A DNA stretch of 51,016 nt from Vibrio methylphosphonaticus (GCF_023634655.1 NZ_JAMKMS010000025.1:1-51016), one strand, 5' to 3'. Positions 7,661-16,220 are shown, numbered from the stretch's first letter. Made by a program: numbers and translations. Notes: generated from the sequence alone by a model not told the origin.

Positions 7661-7697
7661 GTTATGAAAGAGAGAAGTTATCGCTTTGGCGAATACA

Positions 7698-7765
7698 TCT
7701 GATTTCTAACGGAGGAAGTCAGAAAGTAAGAACAACAGAGTCAATAAAAACTGCAACGGCGTAGT
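7698..7765 (+). promoter_or_regulatory. ANTAR-type leader RNA: two hexaloop hairpins (NasT binding)
   Basis: Hairpin 1 (7698-7723) has a 10-bp stem, TCTGATTTCT / GGAAGTCAGA (two G-U pairs), closing the loop AACGGA. Hairpin 2 (7750-7765) has a 5-bp stem, ACTGC / GTAGT, closing the loop AACGGC. Both loops are six bases with A at position 1 and G at position 4, the known signature of RNA bound by ANTAR proteins. A 26-nt linker separates them and an intrinsic terminator follows 25 nt later. The operon itself encodes an ANTAR protein (NasT at 11213), so this is the likely site of NasT antitermination. Confidence 0.85.
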
Positions 7766-7790
7766 AAGTAGGTTGATTGAGGCAAAGTAG

Positions 7791-7838
7791 CCCACATGCA
7801 TTTGACGTCCTTACGTCGTTGATGCATGTGGGTTTTTT
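7791..7838 (+). terminator. Leader terminator (attenuator) before nrtA-like gene
   Basis: CCCACATGCAT pairs perfectly with ATGCATGTGGG, with an inner GACG/CGTC stem, and is followed by TTTTTT. It ends 15 nt before the start codon at 7854. No gene lies upstream on this strand, so its purpose must be to stop leader transcripts unless NasT acts. Confidence 0.9.
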
Positions 7839-7853
7839 ATTGGAGAAAGGATT

Positions 7854-9230
7854 ATGTTGAACACGAAAGTAAAAAGGATTTTTAAAGCAGTCGTCACAGG
7901 CGTTTGTTTGTTCTCGTCTGCAAGTGTTTTGTCGCAAGAATTGGGTTGGCCAGAAAAAGAGGAGTTAACGTTTGGGTTTATTAAGTTGACCGATATGGCT
8001 CCAATTGCGATCGCCTATGAGAATGGTTACTTTGAAGATGAGGGGTTGTACGTCACCATCGAAGCGCAAGCCAACTGGAAGGTACTGCTCGATGGTGTCA
8101 TTGATGGTCGCTTAGACGGAGCGCACATGCTAGCAGGGCAACCCATTGCTGCGACCATCGGTTACGGAACAAAAGCTGACATTATTACGCCATTTTCAAT
8201 GGACCTTAATGGTAATGCCATCACCGTTTCCAATGATATTTGGGAGCAAATGAAAGGTAACATCCCAAAGATGGATGACGGCCGTCCTGTTCACCCAATC
8301 AAGGCCGACGCACTAAAACCTGTTGTGGAAAAATACCAATCTGAAGGCAAGCCTTTCAACATGGGCATGGTGTTCCCCGTGTCGACACATAACTACGAAC
8401 TTCGTTATTGGCTAGCGGCTGGTGGTATTAACCCAGGGTTTTATGCACCTCACAAAGGGGATACATCAGGTCATATAGAGGCAGATGCATTACTCTCAGT
8501 CACGCCTCCGCCACAAATGCCAGCCACGCTCGAAGCAGGCACAATCTATGGTTACTGTGTTGGTGAACCGTGGAACCAACAAGCGGTATTTAAAGGCATT
8601 GGCGTTCCCGTCGTCACCGATTACGAAATCTGGAAAAATAACCCAGAAAAAGTCTTTGGTATTACTGCTGAATTTGCTGAAAAGTATCCAAATACCACGA
8701 TTCGTTTAACAAGGGCGCTCATTCGTGCAGCGAAATGGTTGGATGAGAACAACAATGCTAACCGCCCTGAAGCGGTGAAAATTCTCTCTCAATCAAACTA
8801 CGTAGGGGCAGACTACGAGGTGATAGCCAACAGTATGACGGGGTTCTTTGAGTACGAAAAAGGTGATAAACGTGATGTGCCAGATTTCAACGTATTCTTC
8901 CGCTATAACGCGACTTACCCATACTACTCTGATGCGATTTGGTATCTGACTCAAATGCGCCGTTGGGGACAAATTAGTGAAGATAAAAGTGACGAGTGGT
9001 ACAAGGAAACAGCCGCGAAAGTATACCGACCTGATATCTATATCAAAGCGGCTCAGTCGCTAATTGAAGAAGACTTGATTGGTGCGGATGAATTCCCTGA
9101 CTTCGCGACAGAAGATGGGTACCGAGCGCCACAAACGCACTTTATCGATGACATCGTTTATGACGGTAATAAACCAAATGCCTACATTAACAAGTTCGAA
9201 ATTGGTCTTAAATCAGGTCAAACATTATAA
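7854..9230 (+). CDS. nrtA: ABC transporter nitrate-binding protein (NrtA family)
   Basis: 458 residues with a Sec signal peptide (positive KVKRIFK, hydrophobic to about 24, then SQELGW). The mature protein opens with FGFIKLTDMAPIAIAYENGY, the family signature of NrtA/NasS/CynA binding proteins (NMT1_2 fold), and shares DGRLDGAHMLAGQPIAATIG, NGNAITVS and YCVGEPWNQQAV with the cytoplasmic NasS encoded downstream. Periplasmic binding of nitrate or nitrite for the permease that follows. A good ribosome site (GGAGAAAGG) precedes the ATG. Substrate is inferred from family and from the NasT/NasS neighbours; cyanate is a less likely alternative. Confidence 0.9.
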   Translation: MLNTKVKRIFKAVVTGVCLFSSASVLSQELGWPEKEELTFGFIKLTDMAPIAIAYENGYFEDEGLYVTIEAQANWKVLLDGVIDGRLDGAHMLAGQPIAATIGYGTKADIITPFSMDLNGNAITVSNDIWEQMKGNIPKMDDGRPVHPIKADALKPVVEKYQSEGKPFNMGMVFPVSTHNYELRYWLAAGGINPGFYAPHKGDTSGHIEADALLSVTPPPQMPATLEAGTIYGYCVGEPWNQQAVFKGIGVPVVTDYEIWKNNPEKVFGITAEFAEKYPNTTIRLTRALIRAAKWLDENNNANRPEAVKILSQSNYVGADYEVIANSMTGFFEYEKGDKRDVPDFNVFFRYNATYPYYSDAIWYLTQMRRWGQISEDKSDEWYKETAAKVYRPDIYIKAAQSLIEEDLIGADEFPDFATEDGYRAPQTHFIDDIVYDGNKPNAYINKFEIGLKSGQTL

Positions 9231-9249
9231 AACACCAAAGTAATCTGTA

Positions 9250-9267
9250 GCCGGCCATTGTGCCGGC
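9250..9267 (+). other. Intercistronic hairpin between binding protein and permease genes
   Basis: GCCGGC-CATTGT-GCCGGC without a T run, in the 51-nt gap before the permease start. Such hairpins often protect the upstream message of a binding protein from 3' decay and so raise its amount relative to the permease (inference). Confidence 0.55.
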
Positions 9268-9281
9268 AACTGGAGAACGCT

Positions 9282-10277
9282 ATGACAATATTAAATCAAG
9301 CCATTAATCAGCAAGAGCAGCCTAAATTGGCACAAAGGGCAGTGCAGTTACTCACTGGTACAATGAAGAGTTTAGCATTGCCACTCGTTGGAATTGGTTG
9401 CTTTCTACTCCTTTGGGCTGTGACAGCGAACAGTATCAATACGTCACTGGGGAAATTTCCAGGGCCTCAAGAAGTGTCTCAACAGGTGGTTGGTCTTTAT
9501 CAAGAACACACTGCTGAGCGAACCAAAGAAGTCGCTTTCTATGAAAGACAAGAGGCGCGAAATGCACAACGTGTCGCGGCCGACCCAACCTATGTGCCGA
9601 AAACTCGAGCGTACACTGGCAAAGAGACATTTCTAGATCAGATCGTGACAAGTCTTGTCACCGTGGCTGCTGGATTTTTGCTGGCGGCGATTATTGCGAT
9701 TCCACTGGGTATCGCGGTGGGCATGAGCAAATCACTCAATACTGCGATTAACCCTATTATTCAGATATTCAAACCCGTATCGCCACTTGCATGGCTACCG
9801 TTGGTGACCATGGTTGTCAGTGCACTTTACGTTTCTCCTGACCCTATTGTGGCTAAGTCATTTGTTAATTCTATGATTACTGTGACTTTGTGTTGTTTGT
9901 GGCCGATGGTGATCAACACTTCAGTGGGCGTCACGTCAATAGAGAAAGACTGGGTGAATGTCAGCCGAGTACTGCGTTTATCACCGCTCACTCACATTAG
10001 GAAAATTGTGCTACCTGCTTCTATTCCCGCCATTTTTACTGGTATGCGCCTCTCTTTAGGGATTGCTTGGATGGTACTCATTGCCGCAGAGATGCTGGCA
10101 CAGAACCCTGGGTTGGGAAAATTCGTTTGGGATGAATTTCAAAATGGCAGTTCACAATCGTTAAGTCGAATCATGACCGCAGTACTGGTGATTGGTTTGA
10201 TCGGATTTTTGCTCGACCGAGGCATGATGCAGTTGCAGCGTTTGCTGAGTTGGGATAAATCGGCCGAAGTGCGCTAA
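9282..10277 (+). CDS. nrtB: ABC transporter permease (NrtB family)
   Basis: I place the start at 9282 (MTILNQ), with GGAG 6 nt before it, rather than at an in-frame ATG 24 nt upstream within the leader hairpin region. 331 residues with membrane helices; the first follows residue 30. A charged, non-membrane insertion rich in E, K and R (TAERTKEVAFYERQEARNAQ) follows the first helix, as in NrtB proteins. The ATPase-contact EAA loop is LRLSPLTHIRKIVLPASIPA. It forms the inner-membrane channel for the substrate delivered by the preceding protein. Confidence 0.9.
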   Translation: MTILNQAINQQEQPKLAQRAVQLLTGTMKSLALPLVGIGCFLLLWAVTANSINTSLGKFPGPQEVSQQVVGLYQEHTAERTKEVAFYERQEARNAQRVAADPTYVPKTRAYTGKETFLDQIVTSLVTVAAGFLLAAIIAIPLGIAVGMSKSLNTAINPIIQIFKPVSPLAWLPLVTMVVSALYVSPDPIVAKSFVNSMITVTLCCLWPMVINTSVGVTSIEKDWVNVSRVLRLSPLTHIRKIVLPASIPAIFTGMRLSLGIAWMVLIAAEMLAQNPGLGKFVWDEFQNGSSQSLSRIMTAVLVIGLIGFLLDRGMMQLQRLLSWDKSAEVR

Positions 10278-10292
10278 TAGGGAGATAATATT

Positions 10293-11138
10293 ATGAGACC
10301 ATTTCTAGATATCAGCCATATTGACATGGTATTCCCAACGCCTAAGGGGCCATTTACCGCCCTGCAAGGTGTTGATTTGAAAATTAACAAAGGGGAGTTT
10401 ATCTCTCTAATAGGGCACTCAGGTTGCGGTAAATCTACTGTGCTTAATGTAGTGGCGGGTTTGTATCAGGCGACGACTGGCGGGGTGATTCTAAATGATA
10501 AAGAAGTGTCAGAGCCTGGGCCTGAGCGTGCTGTCGTATTTCAAAACCACTCACTTCTTCCATGGTTGACGGCTTACCAAAATGTAGAGTTAGCGGTTAA
10601 GGAAGTGTTCGCCAATAAAATGAACGCCCATGAGATGAAAGAGTGGATTGAACATAATCTTCATCTGGTGCACATGGACCATGCGATGCACAAACGTCCT
10701 GACGAAATATCAGGAGGCATGAAGCAGCGAGTCGGCATTGCTCGAGCGCTTGCTATGCAGCCAGATGTCCTGTTGATGGATGAGCCTTTTGGTGCTCTTG
10801 ATGCATTGACTAGGGCCCATATGCAAGACTCTTTGATGGAGATTCAAGACGAATTGAATAACACCGTCATTATGATCACCCATGATGTGGATGAAGCGGT
10901 ACTGCTTTCTGATCGCATTGTGATGATGACAAATGGCCCGGCTGCGACGATCGGTGAGATTCTGGATGTTAACTTGGAGCGGCCGAGAGACCGACTCTCG
11001 CTGGCTGAAGACTCAACATATAATCATCTACGTTCGGAAGTGCTGTCTTTCCTTTATGAGAAGCAGCGTAAAGTAGAATCGTTGCCGCTTTCTCGGAAAA
11101 AGAAAGAACAAACGCGTGTTAAACAGGCGTTAGGCTAA
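10293..11138 (+). CDS. nrtC: ABC transporter ATP-binding protein (NrtC/NrtD family)
   Basis: 281 residues with all ABC ATPase motifs: Walker A GHSGCGKST (41-49), Q loop in VVFQNHSLLPW, signature ISGGMKQRVGIARAL, Walker B DVLLMDEPFGALD and H loop MITHDVDEA. Unlike cyanobacterial NrtC, there is no fused binding-protein domain at the C terminus. It starts 15 nt after the permease stop with an AGGGAG ribosome site, so is translated in the same operon. It powers uptake through two copies of the permease. Confidence 0.92.
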   Translation: MRPFLDISHIDMVFPTPKGPFTALQGVDLKINKGEFISLIGHSGCGKSTVLNVVAGLYQATTGGVILNDKEVSEPGPERAVVFQNHSLLPWLTAYQNVELAVKEVFANKMNAHEMKEWIEHNLHLVHMDHAMHKRPDEISGGMKQRVGIARALAMQPDVLLMDEPFGALDALTRAHMQDSLMEIQDELNNTVIMITHDVDEAVLLSDRIVMMTNGPAATIGEILDVNLERPRDRLSLAEDSTYNHLRSEVLSFLYEKQRKVESLPLSRKKKEQTRVKQALG

Positions 11139-11212
11139 GAACAATAAAAGTCGAAGAACCAAACAGCAGAGGGCGTCTATGTCGAGAATTTTTTTAACCT
11201 TATTGGTGAGTC

Positions 11213-11803
11213 ATGACCGCGACGATTAAAGTCATGTTAATTGAAAATGATGAACGAAAAGTACAGGCGCTTCGACAAGCGTTAGATAGCTCGGAGTATT
11301 CCATCGAACATGTCACTCACACGGGAATTTCTTTGCTACATGAAGTGGTTCGAGTCGAACCCGATCTCATCATTATGAATATAGAATTTCCAAATCGCGA
11401 CGTCTTAGACAGCTTACATTTGATGTCACAGTCAAACCCTAAGCCTGTGGTGATGTTTTCAGAACAAGAAGACTCCGACACGATACAAAACATGATGAAG
11501 TGTGGTGTGAGTGCCTATGTTGTAGGAGATTCGAACCCGAAGAGAGTTAAGACGATACTAGATACTGCGGTTGCGCGATTCTCTGAATATCAGCAGTTAA
11601 AAGAAGAGTTACAACAAACCAAACAACGTTTATCCAGTCAAAAAGTGGTTGAACAAGCCAAAGGGTGGTTGATGGAAACGAAGAAATTGTCTGAGAAAGA
11701 GGCTTATCATTCTATTCGAAAGATGGCGATGAACAACTCACAGAAAATAGAAGATGTAGCAAAAAATATACTTTCTCTTGCCTCTGTGTTGGAGAAGGAT
11801 TAA
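11213..11803 (+). CDS. nasT: NasT-type ANTAR antiterminator
   Basis: 196 residues: a receiver-like domain (1-120), a short coiled coil (about 122-142) and a C-terminal ANTAR RNA-binding domain (VVEQAKGWLMETKKLSEKEA, then EDVAKNIL). The position of the usual phospho-aspartate is N56 in LIIMNIEFPNRD, so the receiver is not phosphorylated in the normal way; this suits NasT proteins, which are controlled by NasS instead. By family knowledge NasT is released from NasS by nitrate or nitrite and binds the two-hairpin leader RNA to prevent termination. The matching leader is at 7698-7838. The gene overlaps nasS by one base. Confidence 0.92.
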   Translation: MTATIKVMLIENDERKVQALRQALDSSEYSIEHVTHTGISLLHEVVRVEPDLIIMNIEFPNRDVLDSLHLMSQSNPKPVVMFSEQEDSDTIQNMMKCGVSAYVVGDSNPKRVKTILDTAVARFSEYQQLKEELQQTKQRLSSQKVVEQAKGWLMETKKLSEKEAYHSIRKMAMNNSQKIEDVAKNILSLASVLEKD

Positions 11804-12906
11804 TGAACCTATTATCGTTAGAAGGCATTGCCCCAGAGGCTGCGATGTCGAATGTCACTGAGTTAAATATTGGATTCATGCCCCTTACGGATTGTGCTCC
11901 CATCGTGATGGCGCACGAGCTTGGTTTGTTCAAAAAGCATGGCTTAAAGGTAACGTTAGATAAGCAAAACTCTTGGGCGACGCTACGTGACAAACTCCAT
12001 GGTGGCTTGCTTGATGCGGTTCAAATGTTAGCCCCGATGCCATTTGCCAGCACGTTAGGAATAGGTGGTCCGCAACACCCTGTGATGACCCCGTTTGTAC
12101 TCAGTTGTAATGGCAATGCGATTACCATTTCACAGCATCTGTCCCAAGAAATTATAGCGATAAACAATCTTGAAAAGTTGCATTTACCCTTGTCATCAGG
12201 GTTATTGAAAAAGTTGATCGCGGCGCGAAAGAGCAGTGGGAAGAAAGTCCGCTTTGCGACCGTCCATCCAAACAGTTGCCACTATTACCAGTTGATGAGT
12301 TGGCTGAAAATGTCAGGTATTGCCTTGTCTGAGATCAGCATCGTAGTGCTGCCTCCGTCAGAGATGGTCAGTGCATTGGCCGAAGATTACATTGACGCCT
12401 TTTGCGTTGGAGGCCCTTGGAATGCTGAAGCGGTGAGAAAAGGGGTAGGCACAACAGTTCTCACCTCGTCAGACATCTGGTCTGATTCCCCAGAGAAGGT
12501 GCTGGGGGTGTCACAATTTTGGTATCAGCAAAATCAGCGAACGACTCAAATGCTCATATCGGCGTTGCAAGAAAGCTGCAATTGGTTAGAACACGTACCC
12601 AATCGATTTGAGGCTGCGCGGGTATTGGCGACAAAACCTTATTTGAATGCGAATTTGGATGTGATTGCCCCTTCATTGCTAGGAAGTTGCCTGACCCAGA
12701 TTGGGGAGCCTCCGCGTCGAATTCCGTCATACAATCAATTTAGTTTAGCTGATAAGCCAAATGGAAATGCACCAGAGCATGCTCAAGGAGAGCGAATATT
12801 GCAGTACATGATTGAAGCTGGGCATATAGCACGGCAAGATATTCCCGAGGTGCTCATTTCAAACGTATACCGAAGTGATATCTACGAGCGTACTGTCTCG
12901 AAGTAG
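11803..12906 (+). CDS. nasS: NasS-type cytoplasmic nitrate/nitrite sensor
   Basis: 367 residues of the NrtA/NasS family without a signal peptide, thus cytoplasmic. Family blocks are plain: NIGFMPLTDCAPIVMAHELG, DAVQMLAPMPFASTLGIG, CNGNAITIS and CVGGPWNAEAVRKGVGTT. Its ATG overlaps the nasT stop codon (TAATG), giving translational coupling and equal amounts of the two proteins, as expected for partners that form a complex. NasS holds NasT inactive and lets go when it binds nitrate or nitrite (established for Azotobacter and relatives). Confidence 0.92.
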   Translation: MNLLSLEGIAPEAAMSNVTELNIGFMPLTDCAPIVMAHELGLFKKHGLKVTLDKQNSWATLRDKLHGGLLDAVQMLAPMPFASTLGIGGPQHPVMTPFVLSCNGNAITISQHLSQEIIAINNLEKLHLPLSSGLLKKLIAARKSSGKKVRFATVHPNSCHYYQLMSWLKMSGIALSEISIVVLPPSEMVSALAEDYIDAFCVGGPWNAEAVRKGVGTTVLTSSDIWSDSPEKVLGVSQFWYQQNQRTTQMLISALQESCNWLEHVPNRFEAARVLATKPYLNANLDVIAPSLLGSCLTQIGEPPRRIPSYNQFSLADKPNGNAPEHAQGERILQYMIEAGHIARQDIPEVLISNVYRSDIYERTVSK

Positions 12907-12968
12907 CACCTTGAAACCTCAGTCAGGTAGAGGTGTAATTTTGTGTCTTGATAGGCGAAACTGAATGC

Positions 12969-12998
12969 AAAAAGCCCGCTAATGTCTTAGCGGGCTTT
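12969..12998. terminator. Bidirectional terminator between nasS and tRNA-Ser
   Basis: AAAAAGCCCGCTAA-TGTC-TTAGCGGGCTTTT. T runs on both strands let it end the nas operon (plus) and the second tRNA-Ser gene (minus). Confidence 0.88.
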
Positions 12999-13006
12999 TC
13001 TGAATA

Positions 13007-13097
13007 TGGCGGAGAGATAGGGATTTGAACCCTAGAAGGGCTATTAACCCTTGCCGGTTTTCAAGACCGGTGCTTTCGACCACTCAGCCATCTCTCC
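13007..13097 (-). tRNA. tRNA-Ser(UGA), second copy
   Basis: Same class II tRNA as at 7262-7352, with anticodon TGA, long variable arm and encoded CCA. 89 of 91 bases are equal; the two differences are a compensated pair in the acceptor stem (GGAGAGA / TCTCTCC). A -35 TTTACA and a -10 AATAAT lie upstream on the minus strand, like those of the first copy. Confidence 0.97.
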
Positions 13098-13425
13098 GTT
13101 GTTGGCGCTATTATTATTCGTACGCGTAACCCTGTAAAGCCTAAATTTACACTCGGTGAACTGTTTGCTTAAATCCTGTGCGCTTTGTTTTTAGAATGAC
13201 CAAAAGTCAGGGCTTACGGAGCGAAGTTGAAAATAGATCTCGTTATCATAGGGAATTGATATCGTTCAAAAATTAATAAAATAATGTTTTTTATGATTAA
13301 CTATATGATTAGTATAAATAAAACATTGTTCAGAATACGGGTGTTAGCTCAAAAAAATTTGCACGAAGTTGTGAACTGATTCAAAATATTATGGTTATTT
13401 GAAACGACTGTAAGCTGAGGTCAAT
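13098..13425. other. 328-bp gene-free stretch between tRNA-Ser and the MaoC gene
   Basis: It contains the minus-strand tRNA promoter close to 13100-13140 and, on the plus strand, AT-rich upstream sequence of the hydratase gene with an imperfect inverted repeat (AATGTTTTTTAT at 13284 onward, ATAAATAAAACATT to about 13328). No further gene is seen. Confidence 0.5.
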
Positions 13426-14106
13426 ATGAAAGTGGTAAAATTGTTTAAACAAAGTGCTGATTCGATTAAGCATCAGTCTGAGCTTATGCAATGGATGTCG
13501 CCGGCAATTCGCGAGTATTGGACTGAGTTCGTTGATAAAACCCATAATCGAAATTTTCTAGCTTGGGTTAGAGACTATCACAGGCCTGCAGTAAATGAAC
13601 CCAATGTTTCAGATTTGACGCCAGAGATTGTGTTAAAACCCGAAGCTCAGCGTTTGTATTTAGAGCTACAGGACAAAGTGGGTACTGTTATTCATGAGGG
13701 TGATTGGCTAACGGTTGGGCAAGAACGTATTGACCAGTTCGGCGCTGTTACTGAAGATAATCAGTGGATTCATACTGATCCTGAACGAGCGACAACGGAA
13801 TCTCCCTTTAAAACGACGATTGCGCATGGCTTTCTGACCTTATCTTTGCTCCCTGCTTTGACAGATAGTGTCGATGAAAATAAACCAATGTTTCCAACCG
13901 CGAAAATGATGGTTAATATTGGTTTGAATCAGGTTCGATTCCCATATCCAGTTAAAGCTGGTAGTAACCTTCGTGCAAAAAGTACGTTAGTGAAAGTGAC
14001 GCCAATTAAAAAAGGTTTGGAGATAGAGCGAGAGATCCGAGTTGAGATAGAAGGGATCCGCCGACCCGCGTGCATTGCTACATCGGTGATTCACTTACAC
14101 TTCTAG
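13426..14106 (+). CDS. MaoC-like (R)-specific enoyl-CoA hydratase
   Basis: 226 residues. After an N-terminal extension of about 85 residues comes a hot-dog domain. The hydratase 2 motif is present: D111 and H116 in TEDNQWIHTDPERA, five residues apart as in PhaJ, followed by IAHGFLTLSLLPAL. Such enzymes hydrate trans-2-enoyl-CoA to (R)-3-hydroxyacyl-CoA; in Vibrio this can feed polyhydroxyalkanoate or fatty acid metabolism. No polymer synthase gene is close, so the physiological substrate is open. Single gene ending at a strong palindromic terminator. Confidence 0.88.
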   Translation: MKVVKLFKQSADSIKHQSELMQWMSPAIREYWTEFVDKTHNRNFLAWVRDYHRPAVNEPNVSDLTPEIVLKPEAQRLYLELQDKVGTVIHEGDWLTVGQERIDQFGAVTEDNQWIHTDPERATTESPFKTTIAHGFLTLSLLPALTDSVDENKPMFPTAKMMVNIGLNQVRFPYPVKAGSNLRAKSTLVKVTPIKKGLEIEREIRVEIEGIRRPACIATSVIHLHF

Positions 14107-14139
14107 TGCTAAGTGCTGTACATCGCTAGAAGCTAAAAC

Positions 14140-14195
14140 CTAATTAAACACAACAAAGCCCAGTTCTCTCACTGGGCTTTGTTGTGTTTAATTAG
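14140..14195. terminator. Long perfect palindromic terminator shared by convergent genes
   Basis: Two 25-nt arms (14140-14164 and 14171-14195) are exact inverted copies around TCTCTC. The core CAAAGCCCAGT / ACTGGGCTTTG gives a GC-rich stem, and the outer arms are AT-rich. It ends the MaoC gene on the plus strand and the nuclease gene on the minus strand. Confidence 0.88.
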
Positions 14196-14238
14196 ATAAA
14201 GTGTGTCGATTACGGCTAAAGCTCAATGAACCAACGGG

Positions 14239-15854
14239 TTAAGTTTCCGACTTTACGTAACACACCTCATAGTTAATGTTTAGATCGTTAAATATTTTCA
14301 TCCAACGCTTCTGATTATTTTGAAGTCTATCTCCCGGTCCTTTGACTTCGCACCATAGCCATGCATTCGCTTTGAAAGCAATAAGATCAGGCATACCAGC
14401 TTGATAAGCTTTTAAATCTATTAGCATCGTTTCAAATAAAGCGGCGAGAGTGTGGTTAGGAATGGTCGTAATCGCTAACTCTATCCACTCACGATCAACG
14501 ACATCCCAAACGATAAATGGATTCTGCAGCCCGAACTTATCATCAAGGACTGAAGTGAATCTTCGGATTCCCGATGTTCGAATCTCTGCCATTCGAGCAT
14601 CGATTATGTGTTTGCGTTTGGTTTGAAAGGTATCTCGATAAAGGTCGAGAGGTTGCCGTTGATAAGGATTGATGAACGCACCGTCGATTGGTGCAAAAAT
14701 AATATCCCAAAAAGCGAGGCCGAATAAGGTGTTAAGAAATTGATTTTCGAGATAAAAGCTCTGCCAGCCTTTATTAGTTAATGAATCAAGCACGGCCAAT
14801 TCGACACGTTGTTCACTCAAATTCAGCGTAATAGTGCGTTCTGGAATGGATAATACCTCAGTCTTTGGATGAGAGAGGTGACGTTTTTTGGCTAGGGTAG
14901 CCGCTAGGCGGAGCGCCACCTCCTGTTCCGATACATTTTTCGGGCTTTCTAATATTGATGTGACAAAAGCTTGAGCTTGAGAAAAGTTTTTTTGTTTCAT
15001 GTACATTCTAACGCAACGTTCTCGCGCTGGGGGCAATTCGGTTTGTTCTAATACGTTAATGGCTTGATCAAAGTTATTGAGGCGTTCCAAATCTCGACCG
15101 ACAGCGTTGATGAGTTTGCCAGCGAGTCGAGTAGGGTAACTGCCTTTAGTGGTAGGTATATCCAAAGAAAACTTGCTTAAGGAACTTTGGCACGTCTTAT
15201 CGATCATTTTGTATTGCTCTGATAAAGCGTGAAGTGCCATTGCCGTATCAATATCTTCTCGTTCATTAAATACGCGTGTATTTGATGATATTTCATAGCG
15301 TTCAAAACAATGAATTCCGAGATCATTAAGGACAAACTGAGCAAACTCTTGATGTTGGTTACCAAAAAAAGCAGGCAGAACAACGACAGCTTATCATTAT
15401 CAAGTAGTTGTATTGCAGTAAACGGAAGCTTTACCGATGGGGATTCTGCAAGGTCTGCAAGTCGCAACAGTAGTTCTGGTTTACGAGTTGTTTTTGGGAG
15501 GTCGGGATAAAAATCCAAGATTTCAGCTTTAGTCAGCAACGTACTTGCTAAGGTTGCAAAGTCTGTAGAGTTTGTGCTGATAAACTGCTTGTCCACCAGC
15601 TCGTCGATGCAATGATCAATTGATTGGAGTTCAGAGTAGTGCAGTTTGTCGCTACGGAACCATTCCCCTTTTCGTGTCATTAAGCGTATGAGTAAGCATT
15701 GTGCATCTTCAGTTAACTCAGCAAAACGTTCTATCCAACGATGTTCCTCCTGATTAAGAAGATCAGCATATAGATGCTTTACATAACCTAACAATGTCTG
15801 AAAATTATCCAGGTAATACTTTGGTGCAAGCGTAATTTGGAATGATGTAGCCAC
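14239..15854 (-). pseudogene. FAN1-like VRR-NUC nuclease, interrupted by a single frameshift
   Basis: Two overlapping minus-strand reading frames together make one protein of about 537 residues. The upstream part starts at a GTG (15854) after AAGGG and reads ATSFQITLAPKYYLDNFQTL. It loses frame at seven A on the plus strand (15364-15370); one more base would join FCLLFF to GNQHQEFAQFVLNDLG and on to MALHALSEQYKMIDK. The C terminus holds the VRR-NUC/PD-(D/E)xK nuclease core: GMPDLIAFKANAWLWCEVKG. Bacterial FAN1 proteins of this length cut branched DNA in repair of interstrand crosslinks. Whether the frameshift is real, an assembly error or tolerated by slippage is unknown. The intact C-terminal frame alone (14239-15240) keeps the nuclease motif. 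Confidence 0.82.
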
Positions 15855-15920
15855 GGACACCCTTACGAAAATTTCGAGGTATGAATTACTCCTGCACGAC
15901 CATATAAGTGGAGAATGCAA

Positions 15921-16220
15921 AGAGTAAGGTATTTAAATGGTGAAAAAACATCGTAGCGTCAAACGTAGTTCCTCTCAAGCTAGAGGGCTGGATACAGGTG
16001 ATTACATTTGCGGTCGTTCATCATGCCAATCTCTTAAGATAGAACTAAGAGTTCAAATTGATTTATGATGACGTTTCGATGATTGATAGTGTCGTGGGCA
16101 GAGCGTTAAACTATTATTAGGAACACGCTTTTCATCAGTGGGAACGCGTATTTTATTCAGGTGTACAAATATGCTGTTTCGTTGTGAAGTGATAACTGAT
16201 TGATTATTGGTCAATTGAAG
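15921..16220. other. Gene-free stretch upstream of aroG
   Basis: Between the nuclease gene and the aroG control region I see no gene. A 64-codon minus-strand frame (16053-16247) has no family resemblance or ribosome site and overlaps the aroG regulatory site. Confidence 0.4.

Noticed and set aside
7262..13097. tRNA-Ser copies as attL/attR of an integrated island
   Set aside because: Both are complete tRNA genes with their own promoters and terminators, and no integrase gene lies between them; duplication and homologous recombination explain the layout better.
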